In this document: positions 7,851 through 15,513 of the stretch, piece after piece
How positions within the stretch are numbered: position 1 is the stretch's first letter
How the letters are laid out: every line of letters starts with the position of its first letter
Assembly: GCA_947039055.1 (NCBI GenBank)
Contig: CAMQYB010000007.1
Span: forward strand, 1 to 20,029
Source: an uncultured Deferribacteraceae bacterium
Lineage (GTDB): Bacteria > Chrysiogenota > Deferribacteres > Deferribacterales > Mucispirillaceae
DNA length: 20,029 bases
Reading direction: 5' to 3'
Notes under the pieces: generated by a model
The model's database searches: none
What the model saw: only the letters and a program-made list of their open reading frames with translations
What the model was told of the DNA's origin: nothing
Made by a program: the position numbers and the translations under genes

Positions 7851-7884
7851 AAAACCCTCTCTAAAATAATGTAGAGAGGGTTTT
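7851..7884. terminator. Bidirectional rho-independent terminator
   Basis: A perfect 13-base-pair stem (arms 7851-7863 and 7872-7884, core CCCTCTCTA/TAGAGAGGG) has an eight-base loop and flanking A and T runs. It follows the plus-strand ArsR-family gene and the minus-strand rpsB-tsf-phosphoesterase operon, which converge here. Confidence 0.95.
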
Positions 7885-7913
7885 TTATTCTAATATTTAA
7901 TTTCTACACATAC

Positions 7914-8822
7914 TTATTTCTTCAATGATTTTGTTGAGGTTGTAAAATTATCAAACATTGTGCCATCAATATTTATCGCCTCAAACCTATAACTACCTGC
8001 ACTACTGTTGTCTCTAGTTATACGAACATAATGGTTGTACGGTCTTCTTATAACGCTATATTCATTTTCGTACGTTGCAGGATACATCGGCGCTCCGCCA
8101 CCTGCTGTAACGATATATTGAATACCATCACGATCTGATCGTTCATAACTATGAACATGTGCTGATAAAGTAGCAATAACATTATTTTCTAAAAATAACT
8201 CATGCCACCCATCTCTATAAAACTTATTGTATTTACCAGTTGTCTCAAAAGGTGGATGTATCATTATTATCTTCGGTTTATCTTTATCTAAAGTAATAAT
8301 TTCCTTAAGCCATGCTACCTGCTTCTCCTCATCAAACATAGGTTCAAAATCCCAGCTTGCATCAAGAACTATAAACTGTATACCCATTCTTTCAAAAGTG
8401 TAGTATGTCTTATCATCAGGCACTCTAAAAATAGAATTAAATATCCATTTTACATTTTCATGATTACCACGCGTTGCAAAAAACTCCGTACCATCATCCC
8501 ATAACTTTTTCTCAATAAAGAGAAAAATTAACCACGACTGAATCTGAGTAGTAATATTAATCATATCACCCGTATGGATAACCATATCTGCCGACTCATT
8601 ATCTATCATCTTTACAACGTTATTATGCGTAACATATGATGACCTTGTGTCACCAAAAGCAATTATCTTTTCAGTTGTATTATCGTCTGCTAAAACTACC
8701 GTATCAGGACGCCATATTGAGATTAAAATAAGAGCAACTAATATAACTAGTAGTAATAAAAAAACTATACCTATAATAATTTTTAAAGATATATTTAATA
8801 CTTTACGTTTGATATCTGACAT
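7914..8822 (-). CDS. Membrane-anchored calcineurin-like metallophosphoesterase
   Basis: 302 residues. One N-terminal transmembrane segment (about 11-36, preceded by KRK) anchors the catalytic domain, which should face the periplasm. The dinuclear metal motifs are in order: FGDTR (D58), HTGD (D86), RGNHE (N120, H121), MIHPP (H189) and SAHVHSYER (H222, H224). The usual DxH of the first motif is DxR here, as in a number of purple-acid-phosphatase-like members. VTAGGGAP is also typical of that group. It starts three bases after the tsf stop, so it is the distal gene of the rpsB operon, where pyrH or frr are more common. Substrate unknown. Confidence 0.88.
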   Translation of the reverse strand: MSDIKRKVLNISLKIIIGIVFLLLLVILVALILISIWRPDTVVLADDNTTEKIIAFGDTRSSYVTHNNVVKMIDNESADMVIHTGDMINITTQIQSWLIFLFIEKKLWDDGTEFFATRGNHENVKWIFNSIFRVPDDKTYYTFERMGIQFIVLDASWDFEPMFDEEKQVAWLKEIITLDKDKPKIIMIHPPFETTGKYNKFYRDGWHELFLENNVIATLSAHVHSYERSDRDGIQYIVTAGGGAPMYPATYENEYSVIRRPYNHYVRITRDNSSAGSYRFEAINIDGTMFDNFTTSTKSLKK

Positions 8823-8825
8823 AAA

Positions 8826-9716
8826 TTATAATCCAGCTTGCTTTTTAACTTCTTCTGCAAAGTCTTCTTTAGGTCTCTCAATTCCATCACCTAACATTAA
8901 ACGTGTGAACCGAATAACCTTCTTGTCACCCAAGAAAGTTTTAATAGTAATATCAGGATCTTTAACAAAGTTTTGTGATAATAAACAAGACTCTTCAGTA
9001 AATTTCTTGATCTGTCCTTCAACAATTTTAGGGATAATATTATCAGGCTTGCCACTTTCTTTAGCTTTAGCTATATAAATTTCTTCCTCATGTTTTAATA
9101 AATCTTGATCAAGCTCATCAGGTGAAACACATAGTGGGTTCATTGCACAGATATGTAATGCAATATCTTTAATCATCGGAGAATCTGCAATTGTGACATT
9201 TTCCATCTCAACAATCGCTCCCATTTTTCCACCCATGTGAATGTATGCTTCAACGATACCGTTTTTAGACTCTAATATAGAAAATCTACGTAAGATAATA
9301 TTCTCGCCTATTATTCCGACCTTTTCTGCGACTACCGCCTCAACAGTTGAGTTATATTTATCAAAAGATAGTTTGTTTAATGCATCTATATCTGCTGGTT
9401 TTTTAACTAATATTAGATTAGCTAAATCATCACAAAGCTCTATAAAAGAATCTGTTTTTGCAACAAAATCTGTTTCACTATTAATTTCTAAAATTACAGC
9501 TGTTTTACTGTCATCTGATTTACAAACAGTGATCAGTCCATCAGCAGCTATACGGCTAGATTTTTTCGCAGCATCATCTAATCCTTTCTTTCTAAGATAA
9601 TCTATCGCTTTATCAAAATCACCGTTTGTTTCTGTAAGAGCTTTCTTACAGTTAACCATTCCACCACCTGTTTTTTCTCTTAACTCTTTTACAAGTGCAG
9701 CAGTTATTTCAGCCAT
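8826..9716 (-). CDS. tsf: Translation elongation factor EF-Ts
   Basis: A 296-residue nucleotide-exchange factor for EF-Tu. The N-terminal UBA-like module (ALVKELREKTGGGMVNCKKAL) and the EF-Tu contact motif TDFVAK (82-87) are intact, followed by two core subdomains. Full length for the standard bacterial form. The ATG overlaps the rpsB stop (TAATG), giving the classic coupled rpsB-tsf pair. Confidence 0.97.
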   Translation of the reverse strand: MAEITAALVKELREKTGGGMVNCKKALTETNGDFDKAIDYLRKKGLDDAAKKSSRIAADGLITVCKSDDSKTAVILEINSETDFVAKTDSFIELCDDLANLILVKKPADIDALNKLSFDKYNSTVEAVVAEKVGIIGENIILRRFSILESKNGIVEAYIHMGGKMGAIVEMENVTIADSPMIKDIALHICAMNPLCVSPDELDQDLLKHEEEIYIAKAKESGKPDNIIPKIVEGQIKKFTEESCLLSQNFVKDPDITIKTFLGDKKVIRFTRLMLGDGIERPKEDFAEEVKKQAGL

Positions 9717-10795
9717 TATTTCACCTCTTCTTTAGTTTCTGCAACTGGAACAGTCTCAACTGGAACAGTCTCAACTGGAACAGTTTCAACTGGAACTTCC
9801 GCAACTGGTGCAGGTGCAACTGGTGTAGCAACTGGAGCAGGTGCTGGTGTAACAACTGGTGCAGGTGCTGGTGTAGCAACTGGTGCAGGAGCTGGTGTAG
9901 CAACTGGAGCTGGTGCAACTGGTGTAGCAACTGGAGCAGGTGCAACTTGTGCAGCAACTGGAGCAGGTGCTGGTGTAGCAATAGTTTTAACAACTGGTAC
10001 TTTAGTAACTGGAGTTGCAGTACCTTCAGCCTCAGCCATTGATACAGGTATGTTTTCAGTATCAGGAAGTTCTTCGCCTGCGGCTCTGATCTCTTCAGCT
10101 AATCTTTCTTCTCTTAACTGTCTTCCTTCGATTACTGCATCTGATATACGGCTAGCTATTAACTGACACGCACGAATTGCATCATCATTACCAGGGATCG
10201 GGAAATCAACTTCATCAGGATCACAGTTAGTATCAACGATTGCTATTATAGGTATACCCAATGTATGGGCATCATTTATTGCATTTTGCTCTAATCTTAT
10301 ATCAACAATAAACATAACATCTGGAATTAATTTCATATCTCTAATTCCACCTAAGTTACGCTCAAGTTTGTCATACTCTTTTTTAAGTAATGATGCTTCT
10401 TTTTTAGTGAAACGTTTAATGTATTCACTGTTAAGAATGCTCTCTAACTCTTTTAATCTACCAACTCTAGTTTTGATCGTGTTGAAGTTAGTTAATGTTC
10501 CACCAAGCCAACGCTGATTAACATAGAATGAGTTACATCTTGTTGCAGTTTCTTTTATTGCATCTTGGGCTTGTTTTTTTGTTCCAACAAATAAAAATGT
10601 TGCTCCACCTTTTGCCATATCTCTTGCAAATTCGTAAGCATTGTTAAAACATTGAACTGTTTTTTGAAGATCTAGAATATAGATACCGTTTCTTGCACCG
10701 TAGATATATTTAGACATCTTAGGATTCCATCTTTTCGTTTGATGGCCGAAATGAACACCAGCCTCTAATAGGCTCTTCATTGAAATGTGTGACAT
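9716..10795 (-). CDS. rpsB: 30S ribosomal protein S2 with long Ala/Pro/Val-rich C-terminal tail
   Basis: 359 residues starting at the ATG at 10795, chosen because AAAGGAG lies just upstream and the S2 fold starts here (MSHISMKSLLEAGVHFGHQ); the open frame extends 19 codons further upstream without support. Residues 1 to about 235 are a complete S2 (GHQTKRWNPKM, RWLGGTLTNF, PIIAIVDTNCDPD, IPGNDDAIRA). About 245-359 is an extension. It has a short acidic stretch, then repeated PAPAPVAT/VAPAPVAT units, then four VPVET-type units, and a charged end TKEEVK. Standard S2 is about 230-260 residues. The extension is in frame, ends at a proper stop that overlaps tsf, and keeps the third-position pattern of coding DNA, so it is real coding sequence rather than a misread. 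Confidence 0.96.
   Translation of the reverse strand: MSHISMKSLLEAGVHFGHQTKRWNPKMSKYIYGARNGIYILDLQKTVQCFNNAYEFARDMAKGGATFLFVGTKKQAQDAIKETATRCNSFYVNQRWLGGTLTNFNTIKTRVGRLKELESILNSEYIKRFTKKEASLLKKEYDKLERNLGGIRDMKLIPDVMFIVDIRLEQNAINDAHTLGIPIIAIVDTNCDPDEVDFPIPGNDDAIRACQLIASRISDAVIEGRQLREERLAEEIRAAGEELPDTENIPVSMAEAEGTATPVTKVPVVKTIATPAPAPVAAQVAPAPVATPVAPAPVATPAPAPVATPAPAPVVTPAPAPVATPVAPAPVAEVPVETVPVETVPVETVPVAETKEEVK
9743..9985 (-). repeat. Low-complexity repeat encoding the S2 tail
   Basis: Imperfect units of 15-24 bases built from GCAACTGGTG/CAGGTGCTGG-type words (plus-strand reading) encode APAPVAT and VPVET blocks (S2 residues about 271-351). Such arrays change length easily by slippage. Frames that stay open on both strands here are by-products of the repeat. 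Confidence 0.85.
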
Positions 10796-10835
10796 AAATT
10801 CTCCTTTGTTAAACTTCCACCGTACTAAAAAGACA

Positions 10836-10849
10836 CCTATACATATAGG
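10836..10849 (-). promoter_or_regulatory. Hairpin in the rpsB leader
   Basis: The palindrome CCTATACATATAGG, extended by G-U pairs in the minus-strand RNA, lies about 40 bases before the S2 ATG and inside the predicted leader of about 100 nt. rpsB leaders in several bacteria bind S2 for feedback control. Whether this hairpin does so is inference. Confidence 0.4.
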
Positions 10850-10900
10850 CACTAGACTTTTTAGAATTAATCGATGTGATTTTTAAAATAATAAGGAGTT

Positions 10901-10929
10901 ATTATAATTCTCTTTAGATAGAATTGCAA
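10901..10929 (-). promoter_or_regulatory. Sigma-70 promoter of the rpsB-tsf operon
   Basis: Minus-strand TTGCAA (10929-10924), exactly 17 bases, then a perfect TATAAT (10906-10901). The predicted start near 10894 gives a leader of about 100 nt. This is one of the two best sigma-70 promoters in the window. Confidence 0.75.
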
Positions 10930-11025
10930 GCAAATTATATATTAGATTACATAGATGTTATCTGTATATTACAGAACACTATCTAAATAGTACATAGAGT
11001 TATCTATATAATCTAACTAAGTAAT

Positions 11026-12396
11026 CTAACTAAAATATTTCGCAGCACTAAATGATATGATAACTGGTATGATAAAGCACAGTAATCCAAATACAAATCT
11101 TACTCTAATATAGTTCACACTACCTGAAATATCTTCGTTCACATAATTAAATCTAAACATTGGAGATTTAAGGAAAAAATGTAGGAAAAGACATATCGTA
11201 AATAATGCTACGTAGAAATGTATATGATAAAATGGATATATATGTCCACCGATAGGTAGAAAGAAATTAAGGTTCTCTGGCATCAATGATCTTAAAACAC
11301 CTTGGTTTAACATATCTTGATCGACATTTTTTGGAAACAATAACGTAGATTGTCCTATATAAAACACCATCATAAATATATCTATTACAAGAAGTTTCTT
11401 AATATGTTTACTTATAACTGTTCCTAACGCTAAGACAGGCATAGCCATTAATAACCACTGTGGACTCCATGAAGATAAGCCAAATACAATAAATACTACG
11501 CCTGTTAAATAAAATACACTCCACTCTAAAACCTCTTCCTTCTTAAAACTTTTAAAGTATACATAGAGGTATAATATTATAAGTGTAAGGTATGTAAGCC
11601 ATCCAAATATATTTGCACCTTCATAGTTAAGAACATCTTGAACAAACGCATCTGAACCATAATATAATACAGAATAAAATAGTAGTGGTGCAATAGCTAT
11701 TAATGAATTGACTGCTAATCTAAAAATATTCTTCTCTCTAATTAACATAAGTGGGATAAGAAATAGTAACGCATGATATTTAAATGTGATAGCTATACTA
11801 AAATATATCAGATACTTATATTTATCGCCTTTATAAAAAGATAGTAATCCTAGAAGCATGAAAAATACTGTTAAAATATCATACTGTCCATAAATTATCT
11901 GACTGAAAAAACCTATCGGTGCAGTGATGAAAATGATAACCATTATATAAGTTTTCTTTCTATCAAGACCTGCAGCAATACCTATCTTATAAAGAATAAA
12001 TGTTGATAGAAAATAAACTATCAACGTCATAGATTTATTGTAAAATAAAAGAAGTGGTGTAATACCTGTTACATGATCTGGTGCAATTCCAAATATATAA
12101 AATGGTAGGTTCAGTATCGCAAAAAAGATATATGTTGATGGCATGTAATGAGTAACCGTACTACCAAAATCATCGTAGTATGTTATATATAAATGATGAA
12201 ACTGTTTATTATATTCGTAAAAATCTAATACATGTCCCTTAAAATACGATGACGAACTTATAGTTGTAAATGTTAAATCGCTATACTGTTGGAATATAAA
12301 AAAACAACCAGCAAGTACAACAAAATATAACAAATAATCTAGCTTTGTAAATGGCTTTATGCCCTCTTTAAAAAAATATACAATATTATTAAACAT
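11026..12396 (-). CDS. Multi-pass membrane protein, probable GT-C-type glycosyltransferase
   Basis: 456 residues with about 12-13 hydrophobic segments. Features fit GT-C enzymes that use polyprenyl-phosphate sugars at the outer face of the inner membrane. A large first external loop carries an acidic motif (DFYEY, 58-62) and THYMPSTYIFF. Further in are GQYD (170-173) leading into a helix, AITFKYHALLFLIPLML, and the late motif SPQWLLMAMP (311-320), which resembles SPQY-type motifs of the GT87/PIG-M-like families. The acceptor and donor are unknown. It has its own promoter at 12434-12461 and a weak ribosome binding site. It lies downstream of the flagellin gene, but a strong terminator separates them, so a role in flagellin glycosylation would be speculation. 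About 230 bases to rpsB follow. Confidence 0.6.
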   Translation of the reverse strand: MFNNIVYFFKEGIKPFTKLDYLLYFVVLAGCFFIFQQYSDLTFTTISSSSYFKGHVLDFYEYNKQFHHLYITYYDDFGSTVTHYMPSTYIFFAILNLPFYIFGIAPDHVTGITPLLLFYNKSMTLIVYFLSTFILYKIGIAAGLDRKKTYIMVIIFITAPIGFFSQIIYGQYDILTVFFMLLGLLSFYKGDKYKYLIYFSIAITFKYHALLFLIPLMLIREKNIFRLAVNSLIAIAPLLFYSVLYYGSDAFVQDVLNYEGANIFGWLTYLTLIILYLYVYFKSFKKEEVLEWSVFYLTGVVFIVFGLSSWSPQWLLMAMPVLALGTVISKHIKKLLVIDIFMMVFYIGQSTLLFPKNVDQDMLNQGVLRSLMPENLNFFLPIGGHIYPFYHIHFYVALFTICLFLHFFLKSPMFRFNYVNEDISGSVNYIRVRFVFGLLCFIIPVIISFSAAKYFS

Positions 12397-12433
12397 GTCT
12401 AACCCGAATAGTAAATAACTACCTATATATCAG

Positions 12434-12461
12434 ATTATAATTGTAAATAATATTAAGTCAA
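12434..12461 (-). promoter_or_regulatory. Sigma-70 promoter of the GT-C-like gene
   Basis: Minus-strand TTGACT (12461-12456), 16 bases, then a perfect TATAAT (12439-12434). The predicted start is about 30 bases before the ATG at 12396, just past the flagellin terminator. It indicates that the membrane protein is transcribed independently of flagellin. Confidence 0.7.
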
Positions 12462-12476
12462 TATGAAGATTAAAAT

Positions 12477-12536
12477 GCCCCAACTCTACTGATATATATT
12501 ATAAATTTCATAATATATAATAAGCAGAATTGAGGC
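12477..12536 (-). terminator. Long-stem terminator of the flagellin gene
   Basis: Arms 12477-12502 and 12510-12536 form a near-continuous 26-pair stem with a seven-base loop. The three differences from perfect complementarity are all G-U pairs in the minus-strand RNA, and would be A-C mismatches in the plus-strand RNA. So the hairpin is built for minus-strand transcription, downstream of flagellin. A short T run (ATTTTAA) follows the GGGGC end. Confidence 0.75.
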
Positions 12537-12581
12537 TATTAAAAATACTCGATAAATTTAACTATTAATGCTTAAAACTCT

Positions 12582-14969
12582 TTATCCACCTCTAATTAAC
12601 GTCAATGCATTCTGAGGGATAAGATTTGCTTGTGCCAACATTGCGGTTGCCGTTTGTACTAATACTTGATCTCTTGCAAGTCTTGTTGATGCTTCTGCTA
12701 CATCAAGATCTCTTATTCTAGACTCTGCTGTATCTAAATTAGTTGAGATGTTCGTGATGTTATCTAGTGTGTATTCTAGTCTACTCATCTGCGAACCTGC
12801 AATAGCTTTAAATCTATTTACTTTTTCTAAAGCTCTATTTGCTTGAGTGATTCCACGTTGCGATGTTTCTAAATCTACAACGTATAAATCGTCTATTTCG
12901 AGTCCAGTCGTGTCAAGCTGGCCTACTGATATATTTAATAATTGTCCTTCATTTGCTCCTACTTGTATCTGAGTAGTATTATCAACTAAGTGAAAAAATA
13001 CTGTCTCTCCTCCAGAAGCTTTTACGTACTCTACTCGATTTGTTATCGGATCCCATACTGCATTAAATCCGATAGTGTCATCAAGAATAATATCTACACC
13101 TTTAATTACTCCTCGTAAATATCCGTCACCTACTCTCTCAGTACCGATCAACTCGCCTGTGTGAGCATCTGTAACTTTTACATCAAGTAATGATCCTTCA
13201 GGTTTTTGGATAACTCCAAGATTTAATGCATTGATCATATCTTGATCACCGATAAATGCTAGTTCTGAAAATCTTCCAAAAGTTCCTGTTTGTATTACCA
13301 TCGTTCCTTCAACTGCTCTATCAGTACCTGGATCAACAACATCTCTTGAAACAAATTTCACAAGGTTAGCATTTATTACATCTGCATTCGGAACAGTATC
13401 TGGTACTCCCATTCCTAAATCTTTAACTATTGCATCTGTAAGTTTTCTCTCAAGATCTTCAATAGTATCCTCATACCCTATAAATATTTTAGCTTGTTTA
13501 CCGTTTGCATATATAGAGAACTCTTGTCCAAGTTCTAAAATATTAACGCCATCAACATTTGTAAAACCAGCAATATCACGTAACTTAGTATCCTTAGTTG
13601 CAATACCTTCATCCCTAATCATAACTGTTGATACGCCCGTTAATGTTTTCTTTGCAGCACCAACTGTTGCTTCCTTAAACTCTAAAGTTATCGAACCTAT
13701 TGAAGTATAACCATTTTCACTATCTAAATTCATAATGTATATAGGAACTTCATTATAGTCCTCAAAATTATCGCCGTTATTATCTTTTGTTAACGAATTG
13801 CTACCTGAGTAATGAATAGGTGGTGTCACAGATGTCGTACCTGAGACCTGAATAATTCCACCACCATTTGGAACCCATGTATGATTAGCAGTAGTAATCA
13901 ATGGAGAGAATGAACCTAGAAACTTATCTCCACTTGTGACTATCTCAGCTGGATCTATTGAGAATGTTATAACCCCAGTTCCAGTTGTAGTTAGTGCTGC
14001 ACTTAAGTTAATCGTGAAAACCGCACTTTTAGCTGCTCCAGCAGTCGTAACTGCTGTTATCCATTTTGAAAGCTCTCCTGTTTTTGCATTCATCACTCTG
14101 TACTTATATGATATGATACCGCTGTTAGGAGGAGAACCAACTACTCCCGACTCAATCATCTCTAACTCAAAATAACCAGAAAAGTTTATATCAGCATCTG
14201 CAGCTAAACCTGCAACTGTCCATGTCGAATCATCTTGTTGGAAAGAATCTACAGTATTTACTGTTTGTGCTCCAGAAGCCGCTTCTTTCACATGAATATT
14301 TATTCCGTCAGCATCAGTCGTAGGAAGATTAATCGGATCTCTCACTGAACCTAGGTTAGTGTCTACCCTTGCAATCACTTCGGCTACTAATGTTCCTGGT
14401 AAAACTGACATAATATCTGATTTATAAATAGCATTCTGACCAGCAGTTTGTCCTGTAACATCTATCTTGTAGTTACCCTCATCTATTTCAGGTCCACGAA
14501 CTAAAGCATTAATATTTGGATTAGATGACGACCACAACGCCGTTGAATCTCCATCTAATAACTTCTTAGTATTAAACTCTGCTGATTTAGCAACTCGATT
14601 AATCTCTTCTTTTAATTCATCAACTTCAAGCTGTAATATAACCCTGTCATTTGCTGTGTACGCACCGTTACCTGCTTGTACCGCAAGCTCTCTGATACGA
14701 AGAATCATGTCACTCACTTGACTCATCGCACCTTCAACACTCTGCATGTATGAAAGACCATCTTGAGTATTTAATGAAGCTCTCTTTAAACCACTTATCT
14801 GACCTGCAAGCTTATCTGCTACTGCAAGCCCTGACGCATCATCACTAGCTGAATTGATACGTAATCCAGTTGAGAGCTGTTTGATAACATTACCCTGCTC
14901 TCTTGATGCCTTTGATAAAGCAACTTGAGCTGGTGATGCATATAAATTATTATATACGAATAAGCTCAT
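12582..14969 (-). CDS. fliC: Flagellin with a very large central region
   Basis: 795 residues, against 270-500 for most flagellins. Residues 1 to about 145 are the conserved N-terminal D0/D1 (LSTGLRINSASDDASGLAVADKL, then IRELAVQAGNGAYT). The last 100 or so are the C-terminal D1/D0 (NLDTAESRIRDLDVAEAS, MLAQANLIPQNALTLIRGG). Between them are about 550 surface-exposed residues. One part (about 450-520: LRDIAGFTNVDGVNIL, IFIGYEDTIEDLERKLTDAI) resembles flagellin modules seen in large flagellins of some deltaproteobacteria and relatives; that recollection is not searched. There are no cysteines. The strong AAGGAGG site is seven bases from the ATG. Controlled by a sigma-28 promoter at 15196-15222 and a long leader. 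Confidence 0.96.
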   Translation of the reverse strand: MSLFVYNNLYASPAQVALSKASREQGNVIKQLSTGLRINSASDDASGLAVADKLAGQISGLKRASLNTQDGLSYMQSVEGAMSQVSDMILRIRELAVQAGNGAYTANDRVILQLEVDELKEEINRVAKSAEFNTKKLLDGDSTALWSSSNPNINALVRGPEIDEGNYKIDVTGQTAGQNAIYKSDIMSVLPGTLVAEVIARVDTNLGSVRDPINLPTTDADGINIHVKEAASGAQTVNTVDSFQQDDSTWTVAGLAADADINFSGYFELEMIESGVVGSPPNSGIISYKYRVMNAKTGELSKWITAVTTAGAAKSAVFTINLSAALTTTGTGVITFSIDPAEIVTSGDKFLGSFSPLITTANHTWVPNGGGIIQVSGTTSVTPPIHYSGSNSLTKDNNGDNFEDYNEVPIYIMNLDSENGYTSIGSITLEFKEATVGAAKKTLTGVSTVMIRDEGIATKDTKLRDIAGFTNVDGVNILELGQEFSIYANGKQAKIFIGYEDTIEDLERKLTDAIVKDLGMGVPDTVPNADVINANLVKFVSRDVVDPGTDRAVEGTMVIQTGTFGRFSELAFIGDQDMINALNLGVIQKPEGSLLDVKVTDAHTGELIGTERVGDGYLRGVIKGVDIILDDTIGFNAVWDPITNRVEYVKASGGETVFFHLVDNTTQIQVGANEGQLLNISVGQLDTTGLEIDDLYVVDLETSQRGITQANRALEKVNRFKAIAGSQMSRLEYTLDNITNISTNLDTAESRIRDLDVAEASTRLARDQVLVQTATAMLAQANLIPQNALTLIRGG

Positions 14970-14974
14970 CTTAC

Positions 14975-14988
14975 TTACCTCCTTGTAA
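14975..14988 (-). promoter_or_regulatory. Flagellin Shine-Dalgarno in a CsrA-type hairpin
   Basis: The minus-strand sequence TTACAAGGAGGTAA can fold as TTAC-(AAGGAG)-GTAA, with GGA in a six-base loop. ACAAGGAGGU matches nine of ten bases of the CsrA/RsmA consensus ACARGGAUGU, including its closing stem. It is also the ribosome binding site, six to eight bases from the ATG. CsrA blocking the flagellin ribosome binding site is established in Bacillus hag; here it is inference from sequence. Confidence 0.6.
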
Positions 14989-15080
14989 AATTAGAATTGT
15001 TTTCTTTTTAAAGTTCGTCCATGAACTTCATATACAAATAAGTTTGTCTATCTATAAATTATATAATTTTAATCACAAAA

Positions 15081-15153
15081 AAAGCCCACAAAAGGCCAAA
15101 TCATAAACGGAGTACTTATTACTTCCGTTATGAACTGACCTGATTAACTCAGT
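15081..15153 (-). promoter_or_regulatory. Structured flagellin leader with possible attenuator
   Basis: In the minus-strand leader, a 10-pair hairpin with one bulge (arms 15124-15133 and 15101-15111) is preceded by two alternative small stems (ACTGA/TCAGT or CTGA/TCAG, 15134-15153). It is followed at once by a weak GGCC/GGGC stem and seven Ts (15097-15081). The order looks like sensor plus terminator, but the last stem is only four pairs or so. It does not match c-di-GMP-I or -II riboswitches by eye. Confidence 0.35.
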
Positions 15154-15195
15154 ATCTGTTCGTCATATAAAATATAGAAAACTCTTACTCCACAC

Positions 15196-15222
15196 TTATC
15201 GTCATCACATCAACTAACTTTA
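15196..15222 (-). promoter_or_regulatory. Sigma-28 (FliA) flagellin promoter
   Basis: Minus-strand TAAAGTTA (15222-15215), exactly 11 bases, then GACGATAA (15203-15196). This matches 14 of 16 positions of the FliA consensus TAAAGTTT-N11-GCCGATAA with the right spacing and orientation for the flagellin gene. The start would be near 15189, so the leader is about 220 nt. Confidence 0.85.
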
Positions 15223-15421
15223 ATTATTTCGCAATTATGAGAGTTACATCTATTTAAATATAAGTTAAATGCATAATATTTTATACTCTATGAGAAAAAT
15301 ATAAGTTTGATAAATTAGATTATTTTATAGAAAATAAGTAATGAAAATATTTAATATACAACGTTACTAATATAAAATTTTGAAAGTTTTATGAGTAAAA
15401 AAATAACATAAACATAAATTG

Positions 15422-15468
15422 AAAAAGCTTGCCCCACTTTCACCGTAACAGTAAAAATAAAGCAAGCT
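15422..15468 (-). terminator. Terminator of the groES-groL operon
   Basis: A perfect outer seven-pair stem AGCTTGC/GCAAGCT (15462-15468 with 15426-15432) encloses an inner imperfect stem (TTTTACTG/CGGTGAAA with G-U pairs). In the minus direction it is followed by a run of Ts. It lies about 45 bases after the groL stop. Confidence 0.8.
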
Positions 15469-15513
15469 ATATATAAAAAATTAATTCATATTACAAACAA
15501 AGAGGAGAAGGAA

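Larger units (their letters stand above)
14970..15513. other. Spacer between groL and flagellin
   Basis: No gene. It holds the flagellin ribosome binding site, leader and promoter (14975-15222) and the groL terminator (15422-15468). Between 15223 and 15421 I see only AT-rich sequence without a recognisable element. Confidence 0.7.

Noticed and set aside
9695..10042. Open frame on the plus strand rich in Cys/Trp/Asn, and a His/Leu/Gln-rich minus frame at 9721-9993
   Set aside because: Both are other-frame readings of the repeat that encodes the S2 tail. They have no ribosome binding site and their composition is an artefact of the repeat.
10796..10852. Upstream 19-codon extension of rpsB
   Set aside because: The extension covers the ribosome binding site AAAGGAG and the leader hairpin. 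S2 homology begins at MSHISMKSLLEAG.
13936..14175. Plus-strand frame opposite flagellin, and similar frames opposite groL, metG and tsf
   Set aside because: All are antisense shadows with no ribosome binding site, inside strongly coding genes on the other strand.
15081..15189. c-di-GMP riboswitch upstream of flagellin
   Set aside because: Known in other bacteria at this position, but the conserved GCAAA and GACGCAAAGCC-like segments of class I and the class II core are not found by eye.
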